Assembly: GCF_026810505.1 (NCBI RefSeq)
Contig: NZ_CP101750.1
Coordinates: forward strand, 463,448-527,447
From: Streptomyces sp. Je 1-369
GTDB lineage: Bacteria > Actinomycetota > Actinomycetes > Streptomycetales > Streptomycetaceae
Length of the DNA stretch: 64,000 bases
Direction: 5' to 3'
The position numbers and the translations under genes are program-made. Below are positions 57,843 to 64,000 of the stretch, piece after piece (position 1 is the stretch's first letter; the number at the start of each line of letters is the position of its first letter). Under the pieces are notes generated by a model, which saw only the letters and a list, made by a program, of their open reading frames with translations, was not told the origin of the DNA and searched no databases.

Positions 57843-58595
57843 ATGGTGAACCAACCGCACCGAGCGCAAGCGATGCCCGTCCCGTACGAGGGACTTCCCG
57901 GCGGCATCGGGGTCTCGCAGCTCAGCGTGTACAACTGGACCGCCACCGACGGCAGGCGCGGCGGAACTCCCCATCTGCACCTGACCTGTTCGGAGGGGTA
58001 CGCGGTCACCGGCGGCAGCGGCGCCGTGCAGACCCTGACCGCGGACGGTTTCCGCGAGACCCCCCTGTCCCCCGGCGCCCTGGTGTGGTTCACCCCCGGC
58101 ACCATCCACCGCCTGGTCAACGACGGCGGACTCACCATCAACGTCCTGATGCAGAACTGCGGGCTGCCCGAGGCCGGGGACGCCGTCCTGACGCTGCCTC
58201 CGGCGCTGCTCGCCGACCCCGCGACCTACCGCGCCGCCGTCGCCCTGCCCGCCGAAGGAAGCGAGGCCGAGCTGGCGGCCGCGGCCCGGCACCGCCGTGA
58301 CCTGGCCGTCGAGGGGTTCACCGCGCTCCGCGAGGCGACGCAGGCGGGGGACCCGGAGCGGCTGGCCGCGTTCCACCGTGCCGCCGTCGCCCTGGCCCGG
58401 CCGCTGGCCGCGGCGTGGCGGGAGCGGTGGCGCGCGGGTGCGGCCGCCGCGGCGGAGGCGACCGGCGCCCAGCTCGACCGGCTGGAGCGCGGCGACGCCG
58501 CCTACCTGGCGCGGGCGACGGTTCGGGCCGAACAGCCCGCCGTCCGCGGCCGGTTCGGCATGTGCGGACGGCTGGACGTCTACGACGTGGCGTGA
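57843..58595 (+). CDS. Cupin-domain protein
   Basis: A 250-aa protein. The N-terminal half is a cupin: GGTPHLHLTCSEGYAVTGGS supplies the H-x-H...E metal motif, and VWFTPGTIHRLVNDGGLTIN the second histidine. The C-terminal 110 residues are helical and alanine/arginine-rich (AAAARHRRDLAVEGFTALRE), ending in a C-G-R-L-D motif. It probably binds a metal and a small substrate or sugar; similar proteins occur near carbohydrate genes, but none are adjacent here. Start ATG 57843 follows GAGGAGTCC. Confidence 0.85.
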   Translation: MVNQPHRAQAMPVPYEGLPGGIGVSQLSVYNWTATDGRRGGTPHLHLTCSEGYAVTGGSGAVQTLTADGFRETPLSPGALVWFTPGTIHRLVNDGGLTINVLMQNCGLPEAGDAVLTLPPALLADPATYRAAVALPAEGSEAELAAAARHRRDLAVEGFTALREATQAGDPERLAAFHRAAVALARPLAAAWRERWRAGAAAAAEATGAQLDRLERGDAAYLARATVRAEQPAVRGRFGMCGRLDVYDVA

Positions 58596-59002
58596 GCGGG
58601 CACCGGCCGCACGTTCTTCCCGCGTTCGGCGAGTCTGTGGAGGACGCGGGTGCGGAGCCGTTCGTACTCCTCGCGGCAGCGGCGGATCTCAGGCGGCCGG
58701 GCGATGACGGCGCCCGCCGTCACGACCTCCTCCGGTGCGAACTGCTCGCGGGTGAGGTCGATCTCCACTCCCGCACCCAGACGGTTCCACCAGTGGTAGT
58801 CCGTGCGGACGCCGTCGACGTGCACCTCGCCGCGCATGAGCTCACCGCCCAGCAGGTCGTGCAGAACCAGTGCGGTCACCCCGCACTGGCCTCGCGCCGG
58901 ATTGTCCGGCGGCCAGCTGTTCGTCGAGTCCGGCGGATAGGTGTCCGCTCCCCAACTGTCCCGCAGCGCCGTCTCGATGTCGGTGAGTCGCAGTGGTGTC
59001 AT
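58580..59002 (-). CDS. YunG family protein
   Basis: A 140-aa protein with the YunG signature: IETALRDSWGADTYPPDSTN, NPARGQCGVTALVLHDLLGG (cysteine and histidine likely catalytic or structural), VDGVRTDYHWWNRLGAGVEI and DLTREQFAPEE. Function of YunG is unknown; the C-H-H arrangement recalls a small hydrolase. It ends convergently with the cupin gene, overlapping its last 16 bases. The start is ATG 59002. Confidence 0.85.
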   Translation of the reverse strand: MTPLRLTDIETALRDSWGADTYPPDSTNSWPPDNPARGQCGVTALVLHDLLGGELMRGEVHVDGVRTDYHWWNRLGAGVEIDLTREQFAPEEVVTAGAVIARPPEIRRCREEYERLRTRVLHRLAERGKNVRPVPAHATS

Positions 59003-59032
59003 GCCGGACACCTTCGCACCCACCACTGACAA

Positions 59033-60262
59033 TCACGCGTCGTCCCTGGTCACGGCCGCCCGCACCACCCCACGTACGACCGCCTCCTCGATGGCCTCCT
59101 CGTCGAGCCCGCGGGCCGCGAGCACCTGCCGCGTGTCCGCCCCCGCGCCCCGCACCTCGGCCCGCACCTCGGCGGGCGTGCGGGACAGGGAGACGGGCGA
59201 GGCGAGCCCGCGGTAGTCGCCGTCCTCGACGACGAGGCCGCGGTGGCGCACCTGGGGTGCGGTGAGTGCCTCGGCGACGTCGTGCACGGGCGAGGCCGGG
59301 ATGCCGCGTGCCGTTAGGTGCGCGGTGAGCTCGGCGCGGGGGCGGGCCGCGATGGGCGGCGCCAACTCGGCGCGCAGCTCGCGCTGGTGGCGTACGCGGT
59401 CCGGGTTGGTGCGGAAGCGCGGGTCCCGGGCCAGCTCGGGCACGTCCAGTACGTCCGTGAGCGCGGCGAACTGCCGGTCGTTGCCGACCGCGACGAAGAG
59501 CGGTCCGTCGGCGGCGGCGAAGGCGTCGTAGGGAGCGATGCTGGGGTGTGCGGAGCCGGTGCGGCGCGGCACGGTTCCGTCGGCGAGCCACGACGCGGAG
59601 TGCGGGTGGAGGAGGCTGATCACGGTGTCCAGGAGGGTGCAGTCGACGAGTTGGCCGAGTCCGGAGCGGTGGCGTTCGTGCAGGGCCAGCAGGATGCCGG
59701 AGAAGGCGAGGATGCCGGTGACCTGGTCGACGACGGGCACGCCGACGCGCAACGGCGGTCCCTCCGCCTCGCCGTTGACGCTCATCAGGCCGCCGTAGGC
59801 CTGGAGGACGGCGTCGTATCCGGGCTGCCCGCCGAGGGGTCCGTCGGTTCCGAAGCCGGTGACGCGGCAGTGGACGAGGGCGGGGTACCGGCGGCGCAAC
59901 TCGTCGTCCGGATAGCCCCACTTGGCGAGGGTGCCCGCCTTGAAGTTCTCCACGAGCACATCGGTGCCGAGCAGGAGGGCGTCGAGGATGTCGCGTCCCT
60001 CGGGCACGGACAGGTCGACGACGATGTTCTTCTTGCCGCGGTTGAGGTTCCGGTAATAGGCGGAGGTGTCCGGCGCGACGAACGGCGGACCCCAGCCGCG
60101 GGTCTCATCCCCGGCGGGGGGTTCCACCTTGATGACGTCGGCTCCGTGGTCGGCGAGCAGTTGGGCGCAGTAGGGTCCCGCGAGGACGCGGGACAGGTCG
60201 AGCACCTTGACCCCGGCGAGGGCGCCGCCGTGGGTGTCGGGGCTGGTGGATGGAGGTGTCAT
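59033..60262 (-). CDS. CaiB/BaiF family CoA-transferase
   Basis: A 409-aa class III CoA-transferase. Landmarks are GVKVLDLSRVLAGPYCAQLL ADHGADVIKVEPPAGDETRG (split), the YYRNLNRGKKNIVVDLS helix, TGFGTDGPLGGQPGYDAVLQ (conserved catalytic aspartate here is D in PGYDAV) and GSAHPSIAPYDAF. It moves CoA between carboxylic acids such as carnitine, formate/oxalate or bile-acid analogues. ATG 60262 follows GAAGGGGAGC. It is encoded downstream of a TauD-type oxygenase in the same direction, so together they may degrade an organic acid. Confidence 0.88.
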   Translation of the reverse strand: MTPPSTSPDTHGGALAGVKVLDLSRVLAGPYCAQLLADHGADVIKVEPPAGDETRGWGPPFVAPDTSAYYRNLNRGKKNIVVDLSVPEGRDILDALLLGTDVLVENFKAGTLAKWGYPDDELRRRYPALVHCRVTGFGTDGPLGGQPGYDAVLQAYGGLMSVNGEAEGPPLRVGVPVVDQVTGILAFSGILLALHERHRSGLGQLVDCTLLDTVISLLHPHSASWLADGTVPRRTGSAHPSIAPYDAFAAADGPLFVAVGNDRQFAALTDVLDVPELARDPRFRTNPDRVRHQRELRAELAPPIAARPRAELTAHLTARGIPASPVHDVAEALTAPQVRHRGLVVEDGDYRGLASPVSLSRTPAEVRAEVRGAGADTRQVLAARGLDEEAIEEAVVRGVVRAAVTRDDA

Positions 60263-60286
60263 CAGGTGCTCCCCTTCGCATGCCAC

Positions 60287-60378
60287 CGATGTGATCCGGG
60301 ACGGCGGGATCCGCTGGGAGGCGGGACTCGGGGACTGAGCCCCGCCCCCCGCCCCCCGTCACGACACTCTCGCCGGGC
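60287..60378 (-). repeat. G-tract and hairpin between tauD-like and CaiB genes
   Basis: Read on the coding (minus) strand the spacer has three long G runs (GGGGGGCGGGGGGCGGGG) followed by GGGGCTCAGTCCCC, which can fold into a small hairpin. This could act as an attenuator or RNA structure between the two genes. Confidence 0.5.
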
Positions 60379-61320
60379 TCAGCAGGGCAGGTCGCCCGCG
60401 ATGGCGACGCGCTCCGCGACCCGTCGGTGCGGGGCGTAGTCGTCGACGGCGTAGTGCTGCGTGGCGCGGTTGTCCCAGAAGGCGACGTCGCCCGCCTGCC
60501 AGTGGAACCGCACCTGGTACTCCGGCACGTGGGCCTGGCGCACGAGGTAGCCGAGGAGGCGGTCGCTCTCCTCGCGTTCCATGCCGACGATGTGCGTGGT
60601 GAAGGACGTGTTCACGAAGAGCATGCGCCGCCCGGTCTCCGGGTGCGTGCGCACCACGGGGTGGGTGACGGGCGGGAAGCGGTCCTGGAGCGGGGCGAGC
60701 CGGTCGGGGCCGTAGAAGCGGGCGAATCCGGGGATGAAGTCGTGCACGGCACGGGCGCCGTCGATGCGCGCCTTGACGGTGTCGGGAAGGTTGTCGTAGG
60801 CCGCCGCCATGTCCGCCCACATCGTGTCGCCGCCGAACGGCGGTACCTCGTGCAGCTGCAACACCGCGCCCAGCGCGGGGCGTTCGCGGAAGGTGACGTC
60901 CGCGTGCCAGACGTTCTCGTACGTGGGAGTGGCGCTGCCGCCCTTGTCGAAGCGGACGACGTCGTCGGCGGAGCCGCGCGCCAACAGCGGGTTGGTCTCC
61001 AGCTCGCCCCAGTTGAGGGCGAAGGCGCGCTGCTGCTCGGAGGTGATGCGGGCGCCGCGGAAGAACAGCACCTTCCATTCGAGCAGGGCGCGGTTCAGCT
61101 CCTCGCGCAGGGCGGGCGTCAGCGGGCGGGCGAGGTCGACGCCGCGGATCTCGGCGCCGATGACGCGGCCCTGGGGCACGACGTCGAAGAGCTCGTACGG
61201 CCGCTCCTGCCAGTCGTCGGGCAGGCGGCGCAGGGTGCGGCGGCCCTCGTACATGCCGTCGGCGGGAACGCGCGCCTCGCGCAGGGCTTCGGTGGCGTGG
61301 GAATGGGGTGCGACAGTCAT
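60379..61320 (-). CDS. TauD/TfdA family Fe(II)/2-oxoglutarate dioxygenase
   Basis: A 313-aa alpha-ketoglutarate dioxygenase. The iron-binding H-x-D is WHADVTF, and the distal histidine and arginine are in AVDDYAPHRRVAERVAIAGD; TWADM-AAAY and HDFIPGFARF are typical TauD/TfdA blocks. It hydroxylates a small sulfonate, chlorophenoxy or related acid, releasing it for breakdown. ATG 61320 sits downstream of a strong promoter (61471-61499). CaiB is the next gene. Confidence 0.88.
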   Translation of the reverse strand: MTVAPHSHATEALREARVPADGMYEGRRTLRRLPDDWQERPYELFDVVPQGRVIGAEIRGVDLARPLTPALREELNRALLEWKVLFFRGARITSEQQRAFALNWGELETNPLLARGSADDVVRFDKGGSATPTYENVWHADVTFRERPALGAVLQLHEVPPFGGDTMWADMAAAYDNLPDTVKARIDGARAVHDFIPGFARFYGPDRLAPLQDRFPPVTHPVVRTHPETGRRMLFVNTSFTTHIVGMEREESDRLLGYLVRQAHVPEYQVRFHWQAGDVAFWDNRATQHYAVDDYAPHRRVAERVAIAGDLPC

Positions 61321-61420
61321 CGGGTCTGATCCTTCGGATGCGGGAGCGGACGGGCGGGGGCGGTGCGGAGCACGGCTCCGTACAGCTAGCGGCCCGATCG
61401 CTCGCACCCGCGCCGCCACG

Positions 61421-61499
61421 GGACGTCGAACGTCCGGGTGGCGGCGGTCAGGTGCTGGATCATGATCGTCATTGTGGGGCGTCCACCCCTCCGGGTCAA
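61421..61499 (-). promoter_or_regulatory. Promoter and palindromes of the TauD/CaiB unit
   Basis: On the minus strand TTGACC (61499-61494), 17 bases, CACAAT (61476-61471) is a good sigma-70 promoter. Just downstream lies GATCATGATC (61458-61467), a perfect palindrome overlapping the expected start. Farther on, GGACGTCGAACGTCC (61421-61435) is a perfect interrupted palindrome. Either could bind a repressor. Confidence 0.55.
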
Positions 61500-61506
61500 C
61501 CGTCCG

Positions 61507-62376
61507 CTACGGCTTGCGCAGCACTCCGCCGTATTCGTAGATCCCCTTGTTGGCGTCGGTCACGCCGAGGTAGGGCTCGAGGTCGGGGTCGACCGGCTCC
61601 AGGGCGGGCTGGTCGGGGTCGGGGCGCCAGTCGACGAGGTTGACGACGCCGGGCTCCACGGGCTCGAGACCTTCGAGGAGGACGTCGACCTCGGCGGGCG
61701 TGCGGGTCTGCCACGGCACGCCGCCGCCTGCGATGTGCTCGGTCATCGCCGCGCCGCGGACCGGGTCCTCGCAGATGACCTGCGAGAAGCCGACGAAGCT
61801 GCCGGGCGCCGCGCGGTCGATGATCGTGCGCAGGACGCGGCGCGGGTCGTCGGCGTCGACGAGGTGGTGCCCGACGGACAGGAAGAGCGTGGCGACCGGC
61901 TCGTCGAAGTCGATGAGGCGCGTCACGTCGGGGTTCTTCAGGATGGCGTCCTGGTCCCGCATGTCCCCCATGATGACGGTCGTGGAGGAGTCGTCGGCGA
62001 GCAGCGCGCGGCCGTGCGCGAGGACGATCGGGTCGATGTCCACGTAGACGACGCGGGCGTCGGGCGCGAAGCGCTGGGCGACCTGGTGGACGTTGTTGTC
62101 GGTGGGGAGTCCGCAGCCCATGTCGATGAACTGGCGGATGCCGTGCTCGCGCGTCAGATGGCGTACCGCGCGGTAGAGGAACTGGCGGTTCTGCCGGCAG
62201 ATGTCGACGACCTCGGGGAACGAGGGCACGGTGGAGAGGATGAACTTCCGGTCGATCTCGTAGTTGTCCTTGCCGCCCAGCATCCAGCCGTAGCCGCGCG
62301 CCGAGGTCGGGACGTCGTAGGGGATGGACGGGTTGGACGGCCCGGACACCGTCTCGGACTGGTTGTCACTCGCCAC
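61507..62376 (-). CDS. SAM-dependent methyltransferase (DUF574-type)
   Basis: A 289-aa actinobacterial methyltransferase. Signature blocks are PYDVPTSARGYGWMLGGKDN, QFIDMGCGLPTDNNVHQVAQ (motif I), VVYVDIDPIVLAHGRALLAD and VATLFLSVGHHLVDADDPRR. This group is abundant in Streptomyces; no substrates are known. ATG 62376. Its stop lies just beyond the promoter of the TauD unit. Confidence 0.9.
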   Translation of the reverse strand: MASDNQSETVSGPSNPSIPYDVPTSARGYGWMLGGKDNYEIDRKFILSTVPSFPEVVDICRQNRQFLYRAVRHLTREHGIRQFIDMGCGLPTDNNVHQVAQRFAPDARVVYVDIDPIVLAHGRALLADDSSTTVIMGDMRDQDAILKNPDVTRLIDFDEPVATLFLSVGHHLVDADDPRRVLRTIIDRAAPGSFVGFSQVICEDPVRGAAMTEHIAGGGVPWQTRTPAEVDVLLEGLEPVEPGVVNLVDWRPDPDQPALEPVDPDLEPYLGVTDANKGIYEYGGVLRKP

Positions 62377-62652
62377 AGCGCGCTCTCCACCTCTCCCGCA
62401 GGATTCACGGAACGTGTTCCTTGTCGCGACACTATCCGGTGATCCACGTTCGGGTGAATGAACTACGAAAACTCAACGTCCTTGCGGGAGACATGGGTTG
62501 GCGGGGGTTCCTGGCCCCGCCCCCGGGTCGTCCCGGAGTGAGACCTGTGGTGTGCCTCACCCGCCGACCGTCCGGGCCCGCGCATGACGGATGATCGGGG
62601 CAGAGAGCCATCCGCACCACCGGATTCCGTACCACCCAGAGAGGACCTCCCC

Positions 62653-64000
62653 ATGGAAGACCGCTTCGACGTCGTCGTACTCGGAGCAGGACCCGGCGGC
62701 TACGTGGCCGCCATCCGCGCCGCCCAGCTGGGCAAGCGGGTAGCGGTCGTCGAGGAGAAGTACTGGGGCGGTGTCTGCCTCAACGTCGGCTGTATCCCGA
62801 CGAAGGCCCTGCTGCGCAACGCCGAGCTGGCCCACCTCTTCACGCACGAGCAGAAGACGTACGGCATCAAGGTCGACGGGCAGGTCTCCTTCGACTACGG
62901 CGAGGCGTTCAGCCGCAGCCGCACGGTCGCGGACGGCCGGGTCAAGGGCGTCCACTTCCTGATGAAGAAGAACGGCATCACGGAGTTCGACGGCCGGGGC
63001 ACGTTCGTGGACGCGAACACGCTGCAGGTCGCGAAGTCCGACGGCACGACCGCCACGATCGGCTTCGAGAACTGCATCATCGCCACCGGCGCCACGCCCC
63101 GCCTGCTGCCCGGCACGAGCCGCAGCGAGCGCGTGGTGACGTACGAGGAGCAGATCCTCGCCGACTCGCTGCCGCGGTCCATCGTGATCGCGGGTGCCGG
63201 TGCCATCGGCATCGAGTTCGCGTACGTCCTGCACAACTACGGCGTGAAGGTCACGATCGTCGAGTTCCTCGACCGTGTCGCGCCGTTGGAGGACGCGGAC
63301 GTCTCCAAGGAGCTGGCGAAGCAGTACCGCAAGCTCGGCATCGACGTGATGACCTCGACGCGCGTCGAGTCGATCGACGAGTCCGGGGAGCAGGTCCGGG
63401 TCACCGTCACGGGCAAGGACGGCAAGGAACAGGTCCTGGAGGCGGACAAGGTCCTCCAGGCGATCGGTTTCGCGCCGAACGTGTCCGGCTTCGGCCTGGA
63501 GGCGACGGGCGTGGCGCTCACCGAGCGCGGCGCGATCGAGGTCGACGGCCGCTGCCGTACGAACGTCCCGCACATCTACGCCATCGGCGACGTCACCGCG
63601 AAGCTGATGCTCGCGCACACCGCCGAGGCCATGGGTGTGGTGGCCGCGGAGACCCTCGCGGACGCCGAGACGATGGAACTCGACTACCCGATGATTCCGC
63701 GCGCCACGTACTCGCAGCCGCAGATCGCCAGCTTCGGCTGGACGGAGGCACAGGCCAAGGAGAAGGGCTTCGACGTCAAGGTCGCGAAGTTCCCGTTCCA
63801 GGCGAACGGCAAGGCGCACGGTCTGGGCGACACCGTCGGCTTCGTGAAGATCATCAGCGACGACAAGTACGGCGAGATCATCGGCGCCCACCTGATCGGC
63901 CCCGACGTCACCGAGCTGCTGCCCGAGCTCACCCTGGCCCAGCAGTGGGACCTCACCGTCCACGAGGTGGCGCGCAACGTCCACGCGCACCCGACCCTGG
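62653..64000 (+). CDS. lpdA: Dihydrolipoyl dehydrogenase (cut by window end)
   Basis: The first 449 codons of an FAD/NAD disulfide oxidoreductase; the stop is beyond the window. FAD site: [20 protein letters not shown]; redox-active disulfide [15 protein letters not shown] (C43/C48 region); NAD site [40 protein letters not shown]. The dimer-interface histidine motif VHAHPTL has just been reached at the edge. It is E3 of pyruvate and 2-oxoglutarate dehydrogenase complexes. AGAGAGGACCTCCCC precedes the ATG. Confidence 0.97.
   Translation, partial: MEDRFDVVVLGAGPGGYVAAIRAAQLGKRVAVVEEKYWGGVCLNVGCIPTKALLRNAELAHLFTHEQKTYGIKVDGQVSFDYGEAFSRSRTVADGRVKGVHFLMKKNGITEFDGRGTFVDANTLQVAKSDGTTATIGFENCIIATGATPRLLPGTSRSERVVTYEEQILADSLPRSIVIAGAGAIGIEFAYVLHNYGVKVTIVEFLDRVAPLEDADVSKELAKQYRKLGIDVMTSTRVESIDESGEQVRVTVTGKDGKEQVLEADKVLQAIGFAPNVSGFGLEATGVALTERGAIEVDGRCRTNVPHIYAIGDVTAKLMLAHTAEAMGVVAAETLADAETMELDYPMIPRATYSQPQIASFGWTEAQAKEKGFDVKVAKFPFQANGKAHGLGDTVGFVKIISDDKYGEIIGAHLIGPDVTELLPELTLAQQWDLTVHEVARNVHAHPTL

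Noticed and set aside
1..64000. CRISPR arrays, tRNA genes, rRNA, prophage or polyketide/NRPS biosynthetic cluster
   Set aside because: No spaced identical repeats, no cloverleaf or rRNA segments, no integrase or assembly-line modules were seen.

Overview
The window is high-GC actinobacterial DNA and almost certainly Streptomyces chromosome. Pointers are the strong third-position G/C bias, GTG and TTG starts, a subtilisin-inhibitor-like secreted protein, DUF1206, DUF3093 and SAM-methyltransferase (DUF574-type) proteins, sugar ABC transporters without their own ATPase, and many secreted hydrolases. I saw no tRNA, rRNA, CRISPR array, prophage or intact insertion sequence. Both end genes are cut by the window: a PucR-type regulator on the left and dihydrolipoyl dehydrogenase on the right.

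1-8.4 kb: tail of a PucR-type regulator, then a tightly overlapping three-gene operon (M20 deacylase, GNAT acyltransferase, enolase-superfamily racemase). This has the gene content of the known N-succinyl-amino-acid route that turns D-amino acids into L-amino acids. Next come a secreted M23 peptidase and a two-gene unit (TIM-barrel PEP-hydrolase-family protein plus UPF0261). That pair is the split form of the two domains of the tomato antiviral protein Tm-1, and it is divergent from a MocR-type PLP regulator.

8.5-18.8 kb: a STAS-domain protein, a DUF1206 membrane protein, a TetR regulator and a TerB-like protein. Then a tartrate/D-malate-type module (DctA-like carrier, beta-decarboxylating dehydrogenase, LysR regulator, with a perfect LysR box before the dehydrogenase), a PepSY lipoprotein and a fused SecD-SecF.

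18.8-29.1 kb: one long leftward mannoside uptake and catabolism operon: binding lipoprotein, two permeases, GH38 alpha-mannosidase, class I mannose-6-phosphate isomerase, ROK kinase and LacI regulator. A LacI-type palindrome lies before the first gene. No ATPase is encoded, so a shared one such as MsiK is presumably used. Divergent from it is an AA10 lytic polysaccharide monooxygenase with a DasR-like site over its promoter.

30-36 kb: small stress-type proteins (PRC-barrel, 51-aa DUF6131-type, 42-aa LPFR-type, hemerythrin), an SGNH esterase, a GH114 lipoprotein, a broken MFS transporter gene and a dienelactone hydrolase.

36-44 kb: a cobalamin riboswitch driving cbiMNQO (cobalt import), a DUF3048 protein, an MMPL exporter and a TTC38-like repeat protein. 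44-50 kb: a secreted M6 metalloprotease, a 172-bp MITE with perfect 20-bp ends and CTAG target duplications, arylamine N-acetyltransferase, a VOC protein and two methyltransferases.

50-64 kb: GNAT protein, ArsR regulator with a divergent S41 peptidase, a large secreted alpha/beta hydrolase, a DUF3093 protein, a diaminopropionate ammonia-lyase-like enzyme, a trypsin-type subtilisin inhibitor, a cupin, a YunG protein, a CaiB/TauD catabolic pair, a DUF574-type methyltransferase and the start of lpdA.
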